Assembly: GCA_900110975.1 (NCBI GenBank)
Contig: FOFK01000002.1
Coordinates: 131,857-195,856, forward strand
Direction: 5' to 3'
Length of the DNA: 64,000 nt
Source: Lachnospiraceae bacterium RM5
GTDB taxonomy: Bacteria > Bacillota > Clostridia > Lachnospirales > Lachnospiraceae
The notes beneath the pieces are model-generated. The model was not told the DNA's origin and searched no databases. It worked only from the letters and a program-made list of their open reading frames with translations. Of this stretch, positions 8,978 to 17,721 are shown piece by piece; position 1 is the first letter of the stretch, and each line of letters starts with the position of its first letter. Position numbers and translations under genes: made by a program.

Positions 8978-10232
8978 TTCTATGTCCTCCTATCTGGGAA
9001 TTTCTTTCAATTGTAGTTGCATCTTTCTGAAGATTCATACCTTTAAGTGCAATATTTTTGCCGTATTTATCTTTCAAACCAACTATCATTTTTTGGAGTT
9101 TTCTTTCTTTTTCTAATCCTTCATTATCAAATAAAAAGCTCATCTGCTCATATTCTTCAGGAATAATATCATTTAAAGATATGGTTACTTTCTTTATAAA
9201 TCCATCTTTATAAGCTATCTCATTATATAATTTAAATGCATATTCCATAATAATCTTAGTGGAACTTGTATTTATAGGCAGTTTTATGGTTCCTTTGGAT
9301 GGCTTTCTTTCTAATTTATTATCATAAACAATCATTAAAGATATGGATTTTGAAAGCATATTTATCGCTGCCAGATCAAGGGATATTAAATCCGCCATTT
9401 CTTTTACAATGATTCCACCTGCTTCAAAGCTGTAGTTTTTACTGAGAACCTGACCTCTGCTGAGTGAATGTGAATCAGATTTATATTTCTTTATATCTTC
9501 TATTTCCGTTATTTCTCTTCCCCAGGCATGGTCAATTAAAAGTTCAGCATCTATCCCAAAAGTTCTAAATAATAATTCTTCATCAGCTCTTGCAATATCA
9601 CCCATAGTATATATTCCCATAGATTCAAGCCTTTTTTCTATTCCACTTCCAATTCGCCAAAAATCCCTTAATGGTCTGTGGTTCCATAATTTTTCCCTGT
9701 ATATTTCTTCCGTCAGATATCCTATGTTATCACTTACATGCTTCGCCACAATATCCATGGCAATTTTTGCAAGATAAAGATTTGTACCTATACCTGCAGT
9801 TGCGGTAATTCCTGTTGATTTATATACATCATTTATTATGGTCACTGCAAGTTCTTTTGATGTCATATTATATAATTTCAAATATTTTGTGACATCCATA
9901 AAAACTTCATCCACAGAATAAACATGAATATCATCTTTTGAAATGTATTTTAAATATATTCCATAAATATTTGCAGAATATTCCATATAAAGACTCATCC
10001 TTGGAGTTGCCATTATATAATCAATTCCTTTTGGAATTTCAAATACCCTACAGCGATTTTTAACCCCTAACTTTTTTAAAGCAGGGGTTATGGCTAAGGT
10101 AATTGTTTTTTCAGTTCTTGTGGCATCTGCAACAACTAAATTTGTTGTAAACGGATCAAGATTTCTCTCCACACATTCCACAGATGCATAAAATGATTTA
10201 AGATCTATACATAAATATTCTTTATTACTCAT
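8967..10232 (-). CDS. Y-family DNA polymerase (UmuC/DinB-like)
   Basis: A 421-residue translesion DNA polymerase. The N-terminus CIDLKSFYASVECVERN holds the first catalytic Asp in the palm, and YSVDEVFMDVT holds the second acidic pair. A helix-hairpin-helix-like region (IGSGIEKRLESMGIYTMGDIAR) and a little-finger domain (LSRGQVLSKNYSF) follow. The partner YolD gene and overall layout resemble the UmuC/UvrX-type group of Gram-positive bacteria. No LexA-type operator is obvious in the short upstream gap, and the ribosome binding site is weak. It would copy past damaged bases at the cost of accuracy. Confidence 0.93.
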   Translation of the reverse strand: MSNKEYLCIDLKSFYASVECVERNLDPFTTNLVVADATRTEKTITLAITPALKKLGVKNRCRVFEIPKGIDYIMATPRMSLYMEYSANIYGIYLKYISKDDIHVYSVDEVFMDVTKYLKLYNMTSKELAVTIINDVYKSTGITATAGIGTNLYLAKIAMDIVAKHVSDNIGYLTEEIYREKLWNHRPLRDFWRIGSGIEKRLESMGIYTMGDIARADEELLFRTFGIDAELLIDHAWGREITEIEDIKKYKSDSHSLSRGQVLSKNYSFEAGGIIVKEMADLISLDLAAINMLSKSISLMIVYDNKLERKPSKGTIKLPINTSSTKIIMEYAFKLYNEIAYKDGFIKKVTISLNDIIPEEYEQMSFLFDNEGLEKERKLQKMIVGLKDKYGKNIALKGMNLQKDATTIERNSQIGGHRSGD

Positions 10233-10256
10233 ATTTTCTCTTATATTTTAAAATTA

Positions 10257-11600
10257 TTAAGAGACTGATATAGGTGTTCTTTCTTCCATTACACTCATAT
10301 ATGCAGGTCTTATAATCTTATCCATACATATGAGTTCTTCTATTCTATGAGCACTCCATCCAACAATTCTTGCAACAGCAAACATCGCTGTATAAAGTTC
10401 CATAGGAATATCAAGCATTTCATAAACGAATCCGCTATAGAAATCTACATTTGGACTTACACCCTTAAATATCTTTCTCTTGTTAGAAATAAGCTTAATA
10501 GCGATTTCTTCAACATTTTCATATAACATTAAATCTTTTTCTTTATTCTTTGTCTTTGCAAGTTTTTCTACATAGCTCTTGAAAACTCTTTCTCTTGGAT
10601 CAGATATTGAATAAATAGCATGACCCATACCATAAATAAGTCCCTTGCCATCAAAAGCCTGTTTATCAAGAATCTTTGTAAGATATGCTTCAAGTTCATC
10701 CTTGTCAGAATAATCTTTAACATGTTCCCTGATATCGTCCATCATCTTAATAACTTTTATATTTGCACCACCATGTTTTGGTCCCTTTAATGAACACATA
10801 GCTGCTGCAACAGTTGAATATGTATCTGAACCCGATGATGTAACAACTCTTGTTGTAAAAGTAGAGTTATTTCCTCCACCATGTTCCATATGAAGAATAA
10901 GCGCTGTATCAAGTACTTTTGCTTCAACCTCTGAATATTTTTTATCCGGACGAAGTAATCTTAAGAAGTTTTCAGCAGTTGAAAGATTAGGCTTTGGCTT
11001 ATGAATATACATACTCTTATCTTTCTCATAATGTGAATATGCATTATATCCATAAACAGCAAGCAAAGGAAATTCACTTATAAGCTGAATACACTGTCTT
11101 AATGAATTATTAATACTGTTATCTTTACTATTTTTATCATATGAGGCAAGAGTAAGAATACTTCTTGTCATTGAATTCATAATATCTTCTGATGGAGCTT
11201 TCATGATAACGTCTCTTGTAAAATTCGTTGGCAATGTTCTGCATTTACCTATCATCTGTTTAAATCTTGTAAGATTTTCTTCATCAGGAAGTTCACCCAT
11301 AAGCAAAAGATAAGCAATCTTCTCAAAACCAAATTCATTTTCACCAAGACTATCTATAAGATTTTCTACTTTGTAACCTCTATACCAAAGTTCACCATCA
11401 CATGGTACTTTCTTTCCATCAACAATCTTTGATGATGTAATTCTTGAAATATTTGTAAGACCGGTAAGTACTCCATTACCATTAATATCTCTAAGTCCCC
11501 TATTTACTCCATATTTATTAAACAAATCAAGTTCTATATAATCATTTTTCTTACAAATTTCTGCTTTTTCATCTGCGTAGTCTTTTATTAAATCTATCAT
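10257..11600 (-). CDS. Citrate synthase
   Basis: A 447-residue citrate synthase family enzyme that condenses oxaloacetate and acetyl-CoA. Catalytic regions visible are HMEHGGGNNSTFTTRVV (first active-site His), GPKHGGANIKV (second His), MGHAIYSISDPRERVF with the conserved His and Arg, and VDFYSGFVYEMLDIP with the catalytic Asp. The N-terminal extension of about 70 residues before GLTNISRI resembles versions in Clostridia. AAGGAGGC precedes the start. No other TCA genes are near. A close relative, 2-methylcitrate synthase, cannot be excluded, but no prpB/prpD genes are present. Confidence 0.93.
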   Translation of the reverse strand: MIDLIKDYADEKAEICKKNDYIELDLFNKYGVNRGLRDINGNGVLTGLTNISRITSSKIVDGKKVPCDGELWYRGYKVENLIDSLGENEFGFEKIAYLLLMGELPDEENLTRFKQMIGKCRTLPTNFTRDVIMKAPSEDIMNSMTRSILTLASYDKNSKDNSINNSLRQCIQLISEFPLLAVYGYNAYSHYEKDKSMYIHKPKPNLSTAENFLRLLRPDKKYSEVEAKVLDTALILHMEHGGGNNSTFTTRVVTSSGSDTYSTVAAAMCSLKGPKHGGANIKVIKMMDDIREHVKDYSDKDELEAYLTKILDKQAFDGKGLIYGMGHAIYSISDPRERVFKSYVEKLAKTKNKEKDLMLYENVEEIAIKLISNKRKIFKGVSPNVDFYSGFVYEMLDIPMELYTAMFAVARIVGWSAHRIEELICMDKIIRPAYMSVMEERTPISVS

Positions 11601-11651
11601 GTAAGCCTCCTTTTCTTAATAATTTTGTGTCAATAAAAATGTAAAAAACCT

Positions 11652-11779
11652 AAATGCTTCGCATTTTATACTCTAATCACTTCGTGATTATCACTCCAAA
11701 CACTTCGTGTTTGTCGTTAACATGTCTCGGAAAAATAAATACGAGCGTTGCTCGTGCTTGTTTTTCTTCCGACATGTTA
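11652..11779. repeat. Cluster of four hairpins (element C)
   Basis: The gap between hydF and the citrate synthase gene (216 bp) has no gene but holds four hairpins in a row: 11652-11666 (6 bp), 11674-11690 (7 bp), 11697-11713 (7 bp) and a long one at 11718-11779. The first three have the same TTC loop with different stems. The long arm starts with TAACATGTC/GACATGTTA (9 bp perfect) and continues, with small bulges, to a tip ACGAGC/GCTCGT. It resembles elements A and B in density and position but lacks an obvious enclosing stem. Confidence 0.65.
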
Positions 11780-11816
11780 CATTATACCAAGAATGTTGAC
11801 ATAAATAAAGGTTTTT

Positions 11817-13034
11817 TTAATATACACACCTCTTAAGGATTCCATTTATATACGCAATAAAGATACCATAATTTGTCATCTTTACACCTTTATTTTTTGC
11901 TGTTTCAAGCCTGTTTTTAACTTCATTTTCAGTAAGCATACAACCACCACAATGAATGATTAAATCATATTTATTTATGTCATCCACAAAAGTTTTTCCT
12001 GAAGAAAAATGGAAATTAAATTTCTTCCCTGTATAATCAGATAACCATCCGGGTATTTTTACGGTACCAATATCATTACATTGTCTATGATGCGTACATC
12101 CTTCAACAATAAGTATATCTGCTCCTTCCTTTAAATCATCAATAGCTGATACTCCTTCTATTGTATAATCAAGTATACCTTTATATTTTGCCATAAGTAT
12201 TGAAAAAGAAGTAAGTCTTATATCTTTTTTAGTACGCTCATTAACATATTTAAATACCTGAGAATCGGTAATGACAAGTGCCGGGTCATTTCCTAATTTT
12301 TTTAATGTTTCTTCATAAGTATTTTCTTTTGTCACACAGACAATTACATCATTATCAAGAAGTTCCCTTAAAACAAGCTGCTGTGGCAAAATAAGTCTGC
12401 CTTTAGGGGCAGATTCATCAATAGGTGTAACAAGTACAACCACATCACCTTTTTCTACAAGATCTGCTACAATCGGCTTCTCTTTAGTCTCTTTATGTTT
12501 TATTCTTCCTAATTTTTCTTTTAAATTATCAATATTTAAGCTATTTTTTGCGCTTACTCTTATAATATCTTCTTTCTTTATTTCCAGGCTTTTTATATAA
12601 ATGTCATTATCATCTGACTCTATACTTTCTTTATCATCACATTTATTTATAACAAAAACGAAAGGAATATTTTTTTCTTTTATCTGATTCATAATAAGTT
12701 TATCAAATTCAGCTATCTCATCATTTTTATCAATTATATAAACTGCTATATCACATGTATTTAATATTTCTTTTGCCTTGTCTACCCTGAGTAATCCAAG
12801 TCCTCCTTCATCATCAAGACCCGGTGTATCTATAATAACCACAGGTCCTATTGGAAGAATTTCCATTGATTTTCTTACAGGGTCCGTAGTTGTACCCTTT
12901 ACATCAGAAACAACAGACATACTCTGATTTGTAATAACATTTACAAGGCTTGATTTCCCTGCATTTCTTCTTCCAAAAAAAGCAATATGCACTCTTTCAG
13001 AACCGGGAGTGGTATACATACTCTGATTATTCAT
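11817..13034 (-). CDS. hydF: [FeFe]-hydrogenase maturation GTPase HydF
   Basis: HydF is the scaffold on which the 2Fe subcluster of the H-cluster is assembled before delivery to the hydrogenase. The 405-residue protein has an N-terminal GTPase domain (GRRNAGKSS P-loop, DTPGLDDEGG switch II, NKCDD), a dimerisation domain, and a C-terminal iron-sulfur domain with CTHHRQCND and HCGGCML; these supply the conserved Cys/His cluster ligands. AAAGGAAAAG precedes the ATG at 13034. It follows hydG by about 90 bp with a palindromic hairpin between. HydE and the hydrogenase itself are not in the window. Confidence 0.97.
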   Translation of the reverse strand: MNNQSMYTTPGSERVHIAFFGRRNAGKSSLVNVITNQSMSVVSDVKGTTTDPVRKSMEILPIGPVVIIDTPGLDDEGGLGLLRVDKAKEILNTCDIAVYIIDKNDEIAEFDKLIMNQIKEKNIPFVFVINKCDDKESIESDDNDIYIKSLEIKKEDIIRVSAKNSLNIDNLKEKLGRIKHKETKEKPIVADLVEKGDVVVLVTPIDESAPKGRLILPQQLVLRELLDNDVIVCVTKENTYEETLKKLGNDPALVITDSQVFKYVNERTKKDIRLTSFSILMAKYKGILDYTIEGVSAIDDLKEGADILIVEGCTHHRQCNDIGTVKIPGWLSDYTGKKFNFHFSSGKTFVDDINKYDLIIHCGGCMLTENEVKNRLETAKNKGVKMTNYGIFIAYINGILKRCVY

Positions 13035-13082
13035 AACTTTTCCTTTCTGCAATTAAAACAATAAAATACTTAATTAAACACG

Positions 13083-13113
13083 AAACCCTATTGCCATATG
13101 GCATATAGGGTTT
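13083..13113. repeat. Palindromic hairpin between hydG and hydF
   Basis: AAACCCTAT at 13083-13091 pairs with ATAGGGTTT at 13105-13113, and the centre TGCCATATGGCA is itself a perfect palindrome. The stem is about 13 bp with one bulge. On the minus strand it is followed by only a weak T-rich stretch, so it may stabilise or process the mRNA, or partly terminate, between the two maturase genes. Confidence 0.6.
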
Positions 13114-13122
13114 GCATTAAAA

Positions 13123-14571
13123 TTAGAATCTGAAATCTCTCTTATTTGATTCACAGATATCTTTAATATGTTCTTTTGTAAGTTCTCTTATCTTATCTCC
13201 AATAATATTATCATATTCTTTTTCAATAAGTTTAAGCCCTTCTTCTTTTGTCTTATCCTTTGCATAATCCATAAGATATTCTGCAAGAGTCATAAGTGCA
13301 TTTGGATGACAACAGTTCTGAATCTGACCTGTCTTACATAAAGTCATAAAACGGTCTCCTGTTCTTCCTGCCCTGTAACAAGCTGTACAGAATGATGGAA
13401 TATAACCAATTTCTATAAGCCATGCAATAACTTCGTCAAGTGTACGTGTATCTGAAACATCAAACTGTTCTGTATCATGAGGTCTTTCTTCTTCTCCATA
13501 TCCGCCTACAGATGTTCTTGAACCACCACTAATCTGTGAAACACCCATTTCAAGCGCTTTTAATCTTACTTCTTCACTTTCTCTTGTTGAGATAATCATT
13601 CCTGTATATGGTACTGCTATTCTGATACATGCAATAATCTTTTCAAATGTTTCATCATCAATTCCATTATCAAAAACATCAGGATCAATATCATCTGCCT
13701 TTTTAACCCTAGGAACACTGATTGTATGTGGTCCTACACCATGCACTGCCTCTAAATGTTCAGCATGCATAAGCAATCCTGCAAATTCATATTTGTACTT
13801 ATCAAGACCAAATAATACACCAAGTCCTACATCATCAATTCCACCTTCCATGGCTCTGTCCATAGCCTCAGTGTGATAATTATAATCATGTTTTGGTCCT
13901 GTAGGATGAAGTTCTTCATAACCCTTTTTATGATATGTTTCCTGGAATAATATATATGTTCCAATTCCTGCTTCTTTTAATTTTCTATAATTTTCAACAG
14001 TTGTTGCAGCTATATTTACATTAACTCTTCTGATAGCTCCATTTTTATGTTTGATACTATAGATTGTCTTAATTGAATCCAATATATATTCAATTGGATT
14101 ATTTACAGGATCTTCACCCGCTTCAATAGCAAGTCTCTTATGACCCATATCCTGAAGAGCAATAACTTCTTTTTTAATCTCTTCCTGTGTAAGTTTCTTT
14201 CTAGGTATATGTTTATTTTTTGCATGATATGGACAATATAAACATCCATTTACACAATAGTTTGATAAATAAAGTGGTGCAAATAAAACAATTCTGTTAC
14301 CATAAAATGCAAGTTTAATCTCTTTTGCAAGTTTAAACATTTCTTCTATTTTTTCAGGTATCTCACATGCAAGAAGTACTGCTGCTTCTCTATGAGAAAG
14401 TCCCTTACAAAAAATCTTTCCATCTTCTCTTATTGGTTTTGCCTTTGCTAAAATCTCATCAATAAGTTCAACATTATTTTTGTTTTCTTCAGCATACTTT
14501 AATGTTTCAAGTATTTCCTCATGATTAATAAACTCATCTGCTTTCAGCGAATTCTTATCATAAACTGCCAT
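13123..14571 (-). CDS. hydG: [FeFe]-hydrogenase H-cluster radical SAM maturase HydG
   Basis: HydG cleaves tyrosine to make the CO and CN ligands of the H-cluster. The 482-residue protein has the radical SAM motif CVNGCLYCPYH (CX3CX2C) near residue 95. The C-terminal CTACYRAGRTGDRFM and NCCHPNALMTLAEYL segments carry Cys ligands of the second, auxiliary cluster that is diagnostic of HydG. The ATG at 14571 is preceded by AAGAGGAAATAAAG; the frame is open for 26 more codons upstream but those overlap the previous gene. It forms a likely operon with the unknown gene upstream and hydF downstream. Confidence 0.97.
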   Translation of the reverse strand: MAVYDKNSLKADEFINHEEILETLKYAEENKNNVELIDEILAKAKPIREDGKIFCKGLSHREAAVLLACEIPEKIEEMFKLAKEIKLAFYGNRIVLFAPLYLSNYCVNGCLYCPYHAKNKHIPRKKLTQEEIKKEVIALQDMGHKRLAIEAGEDPVNNPIEYILDSIKTIYSIKHKNGAIRRVNVNIAATTVENYRKLKEAGIGTYILFQETYHKKGYEELHPTGPKHDYNYHTEAMDRAMEGGIDDVGLGVLFGLDKYKYEFAGLLMHAEHLEAVHGVGPHTISVPRVKKADDIDPDVFDNGIDDETFEKIIACIRIAVPYTGMIISTRESEEVRLKALEMGVSQISGGSRTSVGGYGEEERPHDTEQFDVSDTRTLDEVIAWLIEIGYIPSFCTACYRAGRTGDRFMTLCKTGQIQNCCHPNALMTLAEYLMDYAKDKTKEEGLKLIEKEYDNIIGDKIRELTKEHIKDICESNKRDFRF

Positions 14572-14602
14572 CTTTATTTCCTCTTTTCTAGATATATATT
14601 TT

Positions 14603-14640
14603 AAGGAAGTATCGTCGATCTTTCGACTAGATACTTCCTT
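14603..14640. other. Hairpin overlapping a stop codon just upstream of hydG
   Basis: An 11-bp perfect stem AAGGAAGTATC (14603-14613) with GATACTTCCTT (14630-14640) encloses a second 4-bp stem GTCG/CGAC. On the minus strand the first arm lies in the last codons of the upstream gene, whose TAG stop is at 14629-14627. No T run follows, so it is not a standard terminator. It may affect translation coupling or mRNA decay between the two genes. Confidence 0.6.
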
Positions 14641-15253
14641 TTTCCTCACCTTCTATGATAACCGAAACAATCGGTACATATTGATTTTTACCAGTTTCAT
14701 CAAGACCTCTCGGATCCGTAATAGAAAGATATATCTCCTTAACTTCTCTATTCTTTAATTCTTCTGCTCTTTTATAAAAATCTACGTTATTACCTACTCT
14801 TGTTTCATTATCTTTAAAAAAACTGCTACCTTCCTTAAATGCAAGCCAATTGGTCTTTGCACCAAATTCCAAGGTAGTCTCCTCAGTGCATGCTTCAATG
14901 ATTTCCTTAAGATAAACGCCTTCTTCCTCCGTTTCTTCTTCAGATAAATCAATAAATAAAACAGCTCTTTTTGCTATCGTTTTCTGATATGCTTTATCTG
15001 TGAACTCCTCCATATCATACTCAAGCATAGCATTCTTAATCAGCACCTCGGCTTCTGAAATATCCATTTTTAAACTAACAATTTTTTTCTTGCCATATTT
15101 TTCAATAAACCCTATAGCACCTTTATCAAAAATTGTTATACCTTCATCATCATTAACCTTCTCTTTTCTGTGTTTGTAAACATCTTCCCCGTTAATGTAA
15201 ACCGTATATGAAGTATTTGGATTGAACCGAGAAAAAAAACTGGTTACATTCAT
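14627..15253 (-). CDS. Protein of unknown function upstream of hydG
   Basis: I do not recognise this 208-residue protein. It appears soluble: no signal peptide or membrane segment, rather acidic, with an E-rich stretch (SEEETEEEG) near the middle. There are no metal-binding Cys pairs, with only one Cys in the chain. The ATG at 15253 has GAGGTGTGATT before it. It ends 55 bp before the hydG start on the same strand, across a hairpin, so it is probably co-transcribed with hydG and hydF. Co-transcription is suggestive but not proof of a role in hydrogenase maturation. Confidence 0.7.
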   Translation of the reverse strand: MNVTSFFSRFNPNTSYTVYINGEDVYKHRKEKVNDDEGITIFDKGAIGFIEKYGKKKIVSLKMDISEAEVLIKNAMLEYDMEEFTDKAYQKTIAKRAVLFIDLSEEETEEEGVYLKEIIEACTEETTLEFGAKTNWLAFKEGSSFFKDNETRVGNNVDFYKRAEELKNREVKEIYLSITDPRGLDETGKNQYVPIVSVIIEGEEKGSI

Positions 15254-15347
15254 AATCACACCTCAACATAATATAGTTTTACAACTAAATATATTTTAGC
15301 ACTAAAAACAATATTGTCAATATTTCATAGTTTCTATGCCTGTGTCA

Positions 15348-16352
15348 CTAATTTAATATTTTCTCAAGTTTCATTGCTTCATAAGCTTTTACACTTACAA
15401 CCCTTCCCCTTGGTGTTCTTGTTATAAATCCTGACTTCAAAAGATATGGCTCATAAACATCTTCAAGTGTAGACGGATCCTCTCCTATTGTAGCCGCAAG
15501 AGTATCTATACCAACAGGTCCACCATCAAATTTATCAATTATTGTAAGTAAAATATTTCTATCATTGTTATCAAGACCATACTTATCTACATCAAGCATA
15601 TCAAGGGATTCATCTGCCACTTCTTTTGTTATCTTACCTTCAGCCCTTACATCAGCATAGTCTCTTACTCTTTTTAACAACCTGTTTGCAAGTCTTGGGG
15701 TTCCTCTTGACCTTCTTGCAATCTCAACCATTCCCTCATATTCAATTTCAACATCTAATACTTTCGCAGAACGTCTTACAATATTTACAAGTTCATCAAT
15801 ATTATAAAACTCAAGTTTATTAATAAGACCGAATCTGTCACGAAGAGGCGCTGATAACATTCCTGCCCTTGTAGTTGCGCCAACTAAAGTAAATCGTGGA
15901 AGGTCAATACGAATAGATCGTGCCCCCTGACCTTTTCCAATAATTATATCTATTGCATAATCTTCCATCGCCGGGTAAAGCACTTCTTCAACCTGTCTGT
16001 TAAGCCTGTGGATTTCATCAATAAAAAGCACATCACCTTCGTTTAAGCCATTCAATATGGCAGCCACATCTCCCGGTTTTTCAATGGCAGGGCCTGATGT
16101 TATTTTAATATTCACACCCATCTCATTTGCAATAATTCCTGCAAGTGTTGTTTTACCAAGACCCGGAGGGCCGTAAAACAATACATGATCCAATGTTTCA
16201 TTTCTCATCTGTGCTGCATCTATGCTTATCTTTAAAGCTTCTTTTGCTTTTGTCTGTCCTATATAATCTCTTAAATATACAGGTCTTAGCCCATTTTCAA
16301 TAAGCATATCATCACTTGTTAATTCCGTATTTATTATTCTTCCTTTTCCCAT
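15348..16352 (-). CDS. ruvB: Holliday junction branch migration ATPase RuvB
   Basis: RuvB is the AAA+ motor that drives branch migration of Holliday junctions with RuvA. The 334-residue length is standard. Walker A is [10 protein letters not shown], Walker B is LFIDEIHR, sensor 1 is [10 protein letters not shown], and the C-terminal winged helix ([10 protein letters not shown]...PRGR) binds DNA. AAGGAAAATT precedes the start. It lies downstream of ruvA, but a 130-bp cloverleaf element separates the two genes. The following gap of about 95 bp holds no gene. Confidence 0.98.
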   Translation of the reverse strand: MGKGRIINTELTSDDMLIENGLRPVYLRDYIGQTKAKEALKISIDAAQMRNETLDHVLFYGPPGLGKTTLAGIIANEMGVNIKITSGPAIEKPGDVAAILNGLNEGDVLFIDEIHRLNRQVEEVLYPAMEDYAIDIIIGKGQGARSIRIDLPRFTLVGATTRAGMLSAPLRDRFGLINKLEFYNIDELVNIVRRSAKVLDVEIEYEGMVEIARRSRGTPRLANRLLKRVRDYADVRAEGKITKEVADESLDMLDVDKYGLDNNDRNILLTIIDKFDGGPVGIDTLAATIGEDPSTLEDVYEPYLLKSGFITRTPRGRVVSVKAYEAMKLEKILN

Positions 16353-16420
16353 ATAATTTTCCTTTGTATCTTAATGTGTTTTTATAAAGTGTTTATGTAA
16401 AATATATATTGAATATGTAT

Positions 16421-16550
16421 ATTGCAAAACTAATATGTCACGAATGTGACATGTTGACTTCGAATAAAAATCGTTCTTGAAAGTAAACTTTCAGAAACGA
16501 TTTTTATTCGAAGTCAAACATGTGGCTGCGCCACATGTTTGTTTTGCAAT
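16421..16550. repeat. Cloverleaf palindromic element B between ruvA and ruvB
   Basis: The outer stem ATTGCAAAAC (16421-16430) with GTTTTGCAAT (16541-16550) is a perfect 10 bp. Inside are arm 1 (16435-16441 with 16446-16452, 7 bp), arm 2 with a perfect 20-bp stem (16456-16475 with 16496-16515) and a further TTGAAAG/CTTTCA tip, and arm 3 (16516-16526 with 16530-16540, 11 bp). The layout matches element A, and the 34-nt arm-2 tips (2936-2969 and 16469-16502) agree at about 27 positions, with paired changes that keep the stem. No T tract follows. Confidence 0.8.
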
Positions 16551-16580
16551 TAACAATTATCTGTTATTCCAGAATACTTA

Positions 16581-17189
16581 CTATTTAACATATTTTAAAC
16601 TTTCCTTAATCAATTTACCTGGGTTGTCAAAATCTTTATCTTTATTTTCTTTAACGGCTTTTCTCACTGCCATGAGTGAGACAGATTCTGAATAACCAAG
16701 TGCTATAAGCCCTGCAATTGCATCTTCCATTGCAGATGTATCTGCAGAAACATCCACGTCTTCAAATTCACTTTCCAAAGTATCTGCTATATCAAGTTTA
16801 TCCTTTAACTCAATAATCAGCTTTGATGCTGTTTTTTTGCCTATACCGGGACTTTTTGCTATGGCATTTTCATCACCCGCCATAACTGCAAGTTTTAACT
16901 TTGCAGGTGATAAAGTAGATAAAATATTAAGTCCTCCCTTTGGTCCTATTCCACTTACATTTATTATATTCTTAAACAATTCCAGCTCTTCATTTGAAAG
17001 AAATCCATATAAAGTCATGGAATCTTCTTTCACAGAAAGATATGTAAATAATTTTATCTCCGTATTTTTCTTTGATATACCTGAAAGCAATGATGCAGGA
17101 ACAAAGATATTATAACCTATACCTCCGTTTTCCAATACAATCTTATCATTTCCCACATATTCAACTATTCCTTTAATATATCCTATCAT
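16581..17189 (-). CDS. ruvA: Holliday junction DNA helicase subunit RuvA
   Basis: RuvA binds Holliday junctions as a tetramer and loads RuvB. The 202-residue protein has the N-terminal OB fold (MIGYIKGIVEYVG), two helix-hairpin-helix motifs (NVSGIGPKGGLNILS and KSPGIGKKTASKLIIEL), and the C-terminal RuvB-binding domain (ALGYSESVSLMAVRK). AAGGTGGAAAA precedes the ATG at 17189. The start overlaps the end of the Gx transporter gene by 17 bp, so translation is coupled. RuvC is not in the window. Confidence 0.96.
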   Translation of the reverse strand: MIGYIKGIVEYVGNDKIVLENGGIGYNIFVPASLLSGISKKNTEIKLFTYLSVKEDSMTLYGFLSNEELELFKNIINVSGIGPKGGLNILSTLSPAKLKLAVMAGDENAIAKSPGIGKKTASKLIIELKDKLDIADTLESEFEDVDVSADTSAMEDAIAGLIALGYSESVSLMAVRKAVKENKDKDFDNPGKLIKESLKYVK

Positions 17190-17721
17190 TTTTCCACCTT
17201 TTAACCAATCCAAAAATCTTAAGCACCGTATTTGATATTAAACCAACTATTATCCCTGAAATAATTCCTGTTATTATCATAACCGGCATATAGAATAATA
17301 TATTATATTTTATAACATATACAGCAACCAAAAGTTGTGCAACATTATGAAACACGCCACCTGTTATACTAACCCCCATTATATCAACTTTTCCTGTTTT
17401 TTTCACTATTAACATAACAAGAAAACTTACAATTCCTCCTGCAAGTGAAAACATAAAAGAATAAACATTTCCCATAAATAAAAACATTATAAAAATTCTT
17501 ATAAGATTTATTATAATTCCATAGTATTCCTTAAATACATATATAGACAGAATTACGGCTATATTTGCAAGACCAATTTTTGTTCCTGTAGGTCCATAAT
17601 TAAATGGGATTAAATATTCTATATAACTTAAAGCAATTGCAAGAGAAATAAACATTCCCATATATGTAATTCTATGAATTTTATTTTGCATACTGCTTAA
17701 ATTTTCATCCTGCAACATCAT
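17173..17721 (-). CDS. Gx transporter family membrane protein
   Basis: A roughly 182-residue hydrophobic protein with five or six membrane segments. The IGLANIAVILSIYVFKEYYG and SLAGGIVSFLVM regions, and the GxxxxGGVFHN pattern, match the Gx transporter family (also labelled heptaprenyl diphosphate synthase component I in databases). The family is usually next to NusG-II proteins and ApbE/Rnf genes in Clostridia; the substrate is not established. It overlaps the NusG-II gene upstream and ruvA downstream. The start is one of two adjacent ATG codons near 17721. Confidence 0.8.
   Translation of the reverse strand: MMLQDENLSSMQNKIHRITYMGMFISLAIALSYIEYLIPFNYGPTGTKIGLANIAVILSIYVFKEYYGIIINLIRIFIMFLFMGNVYSFMFSLAGGIVSFLVMLIVKKTGKVDIMGVSITGGVFHNVAQLLVAVYVIKYNILFYMPVMIITGIISGIIVGLISNTVLKIFGLVKRWKNDRIY

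Noticed and set aside
10233-10256. LexA/SOS box before the Y-family polymerase gene
   Set aside because: The short gap contains only AT-rich sequence without a LexA-type inverted repeat.
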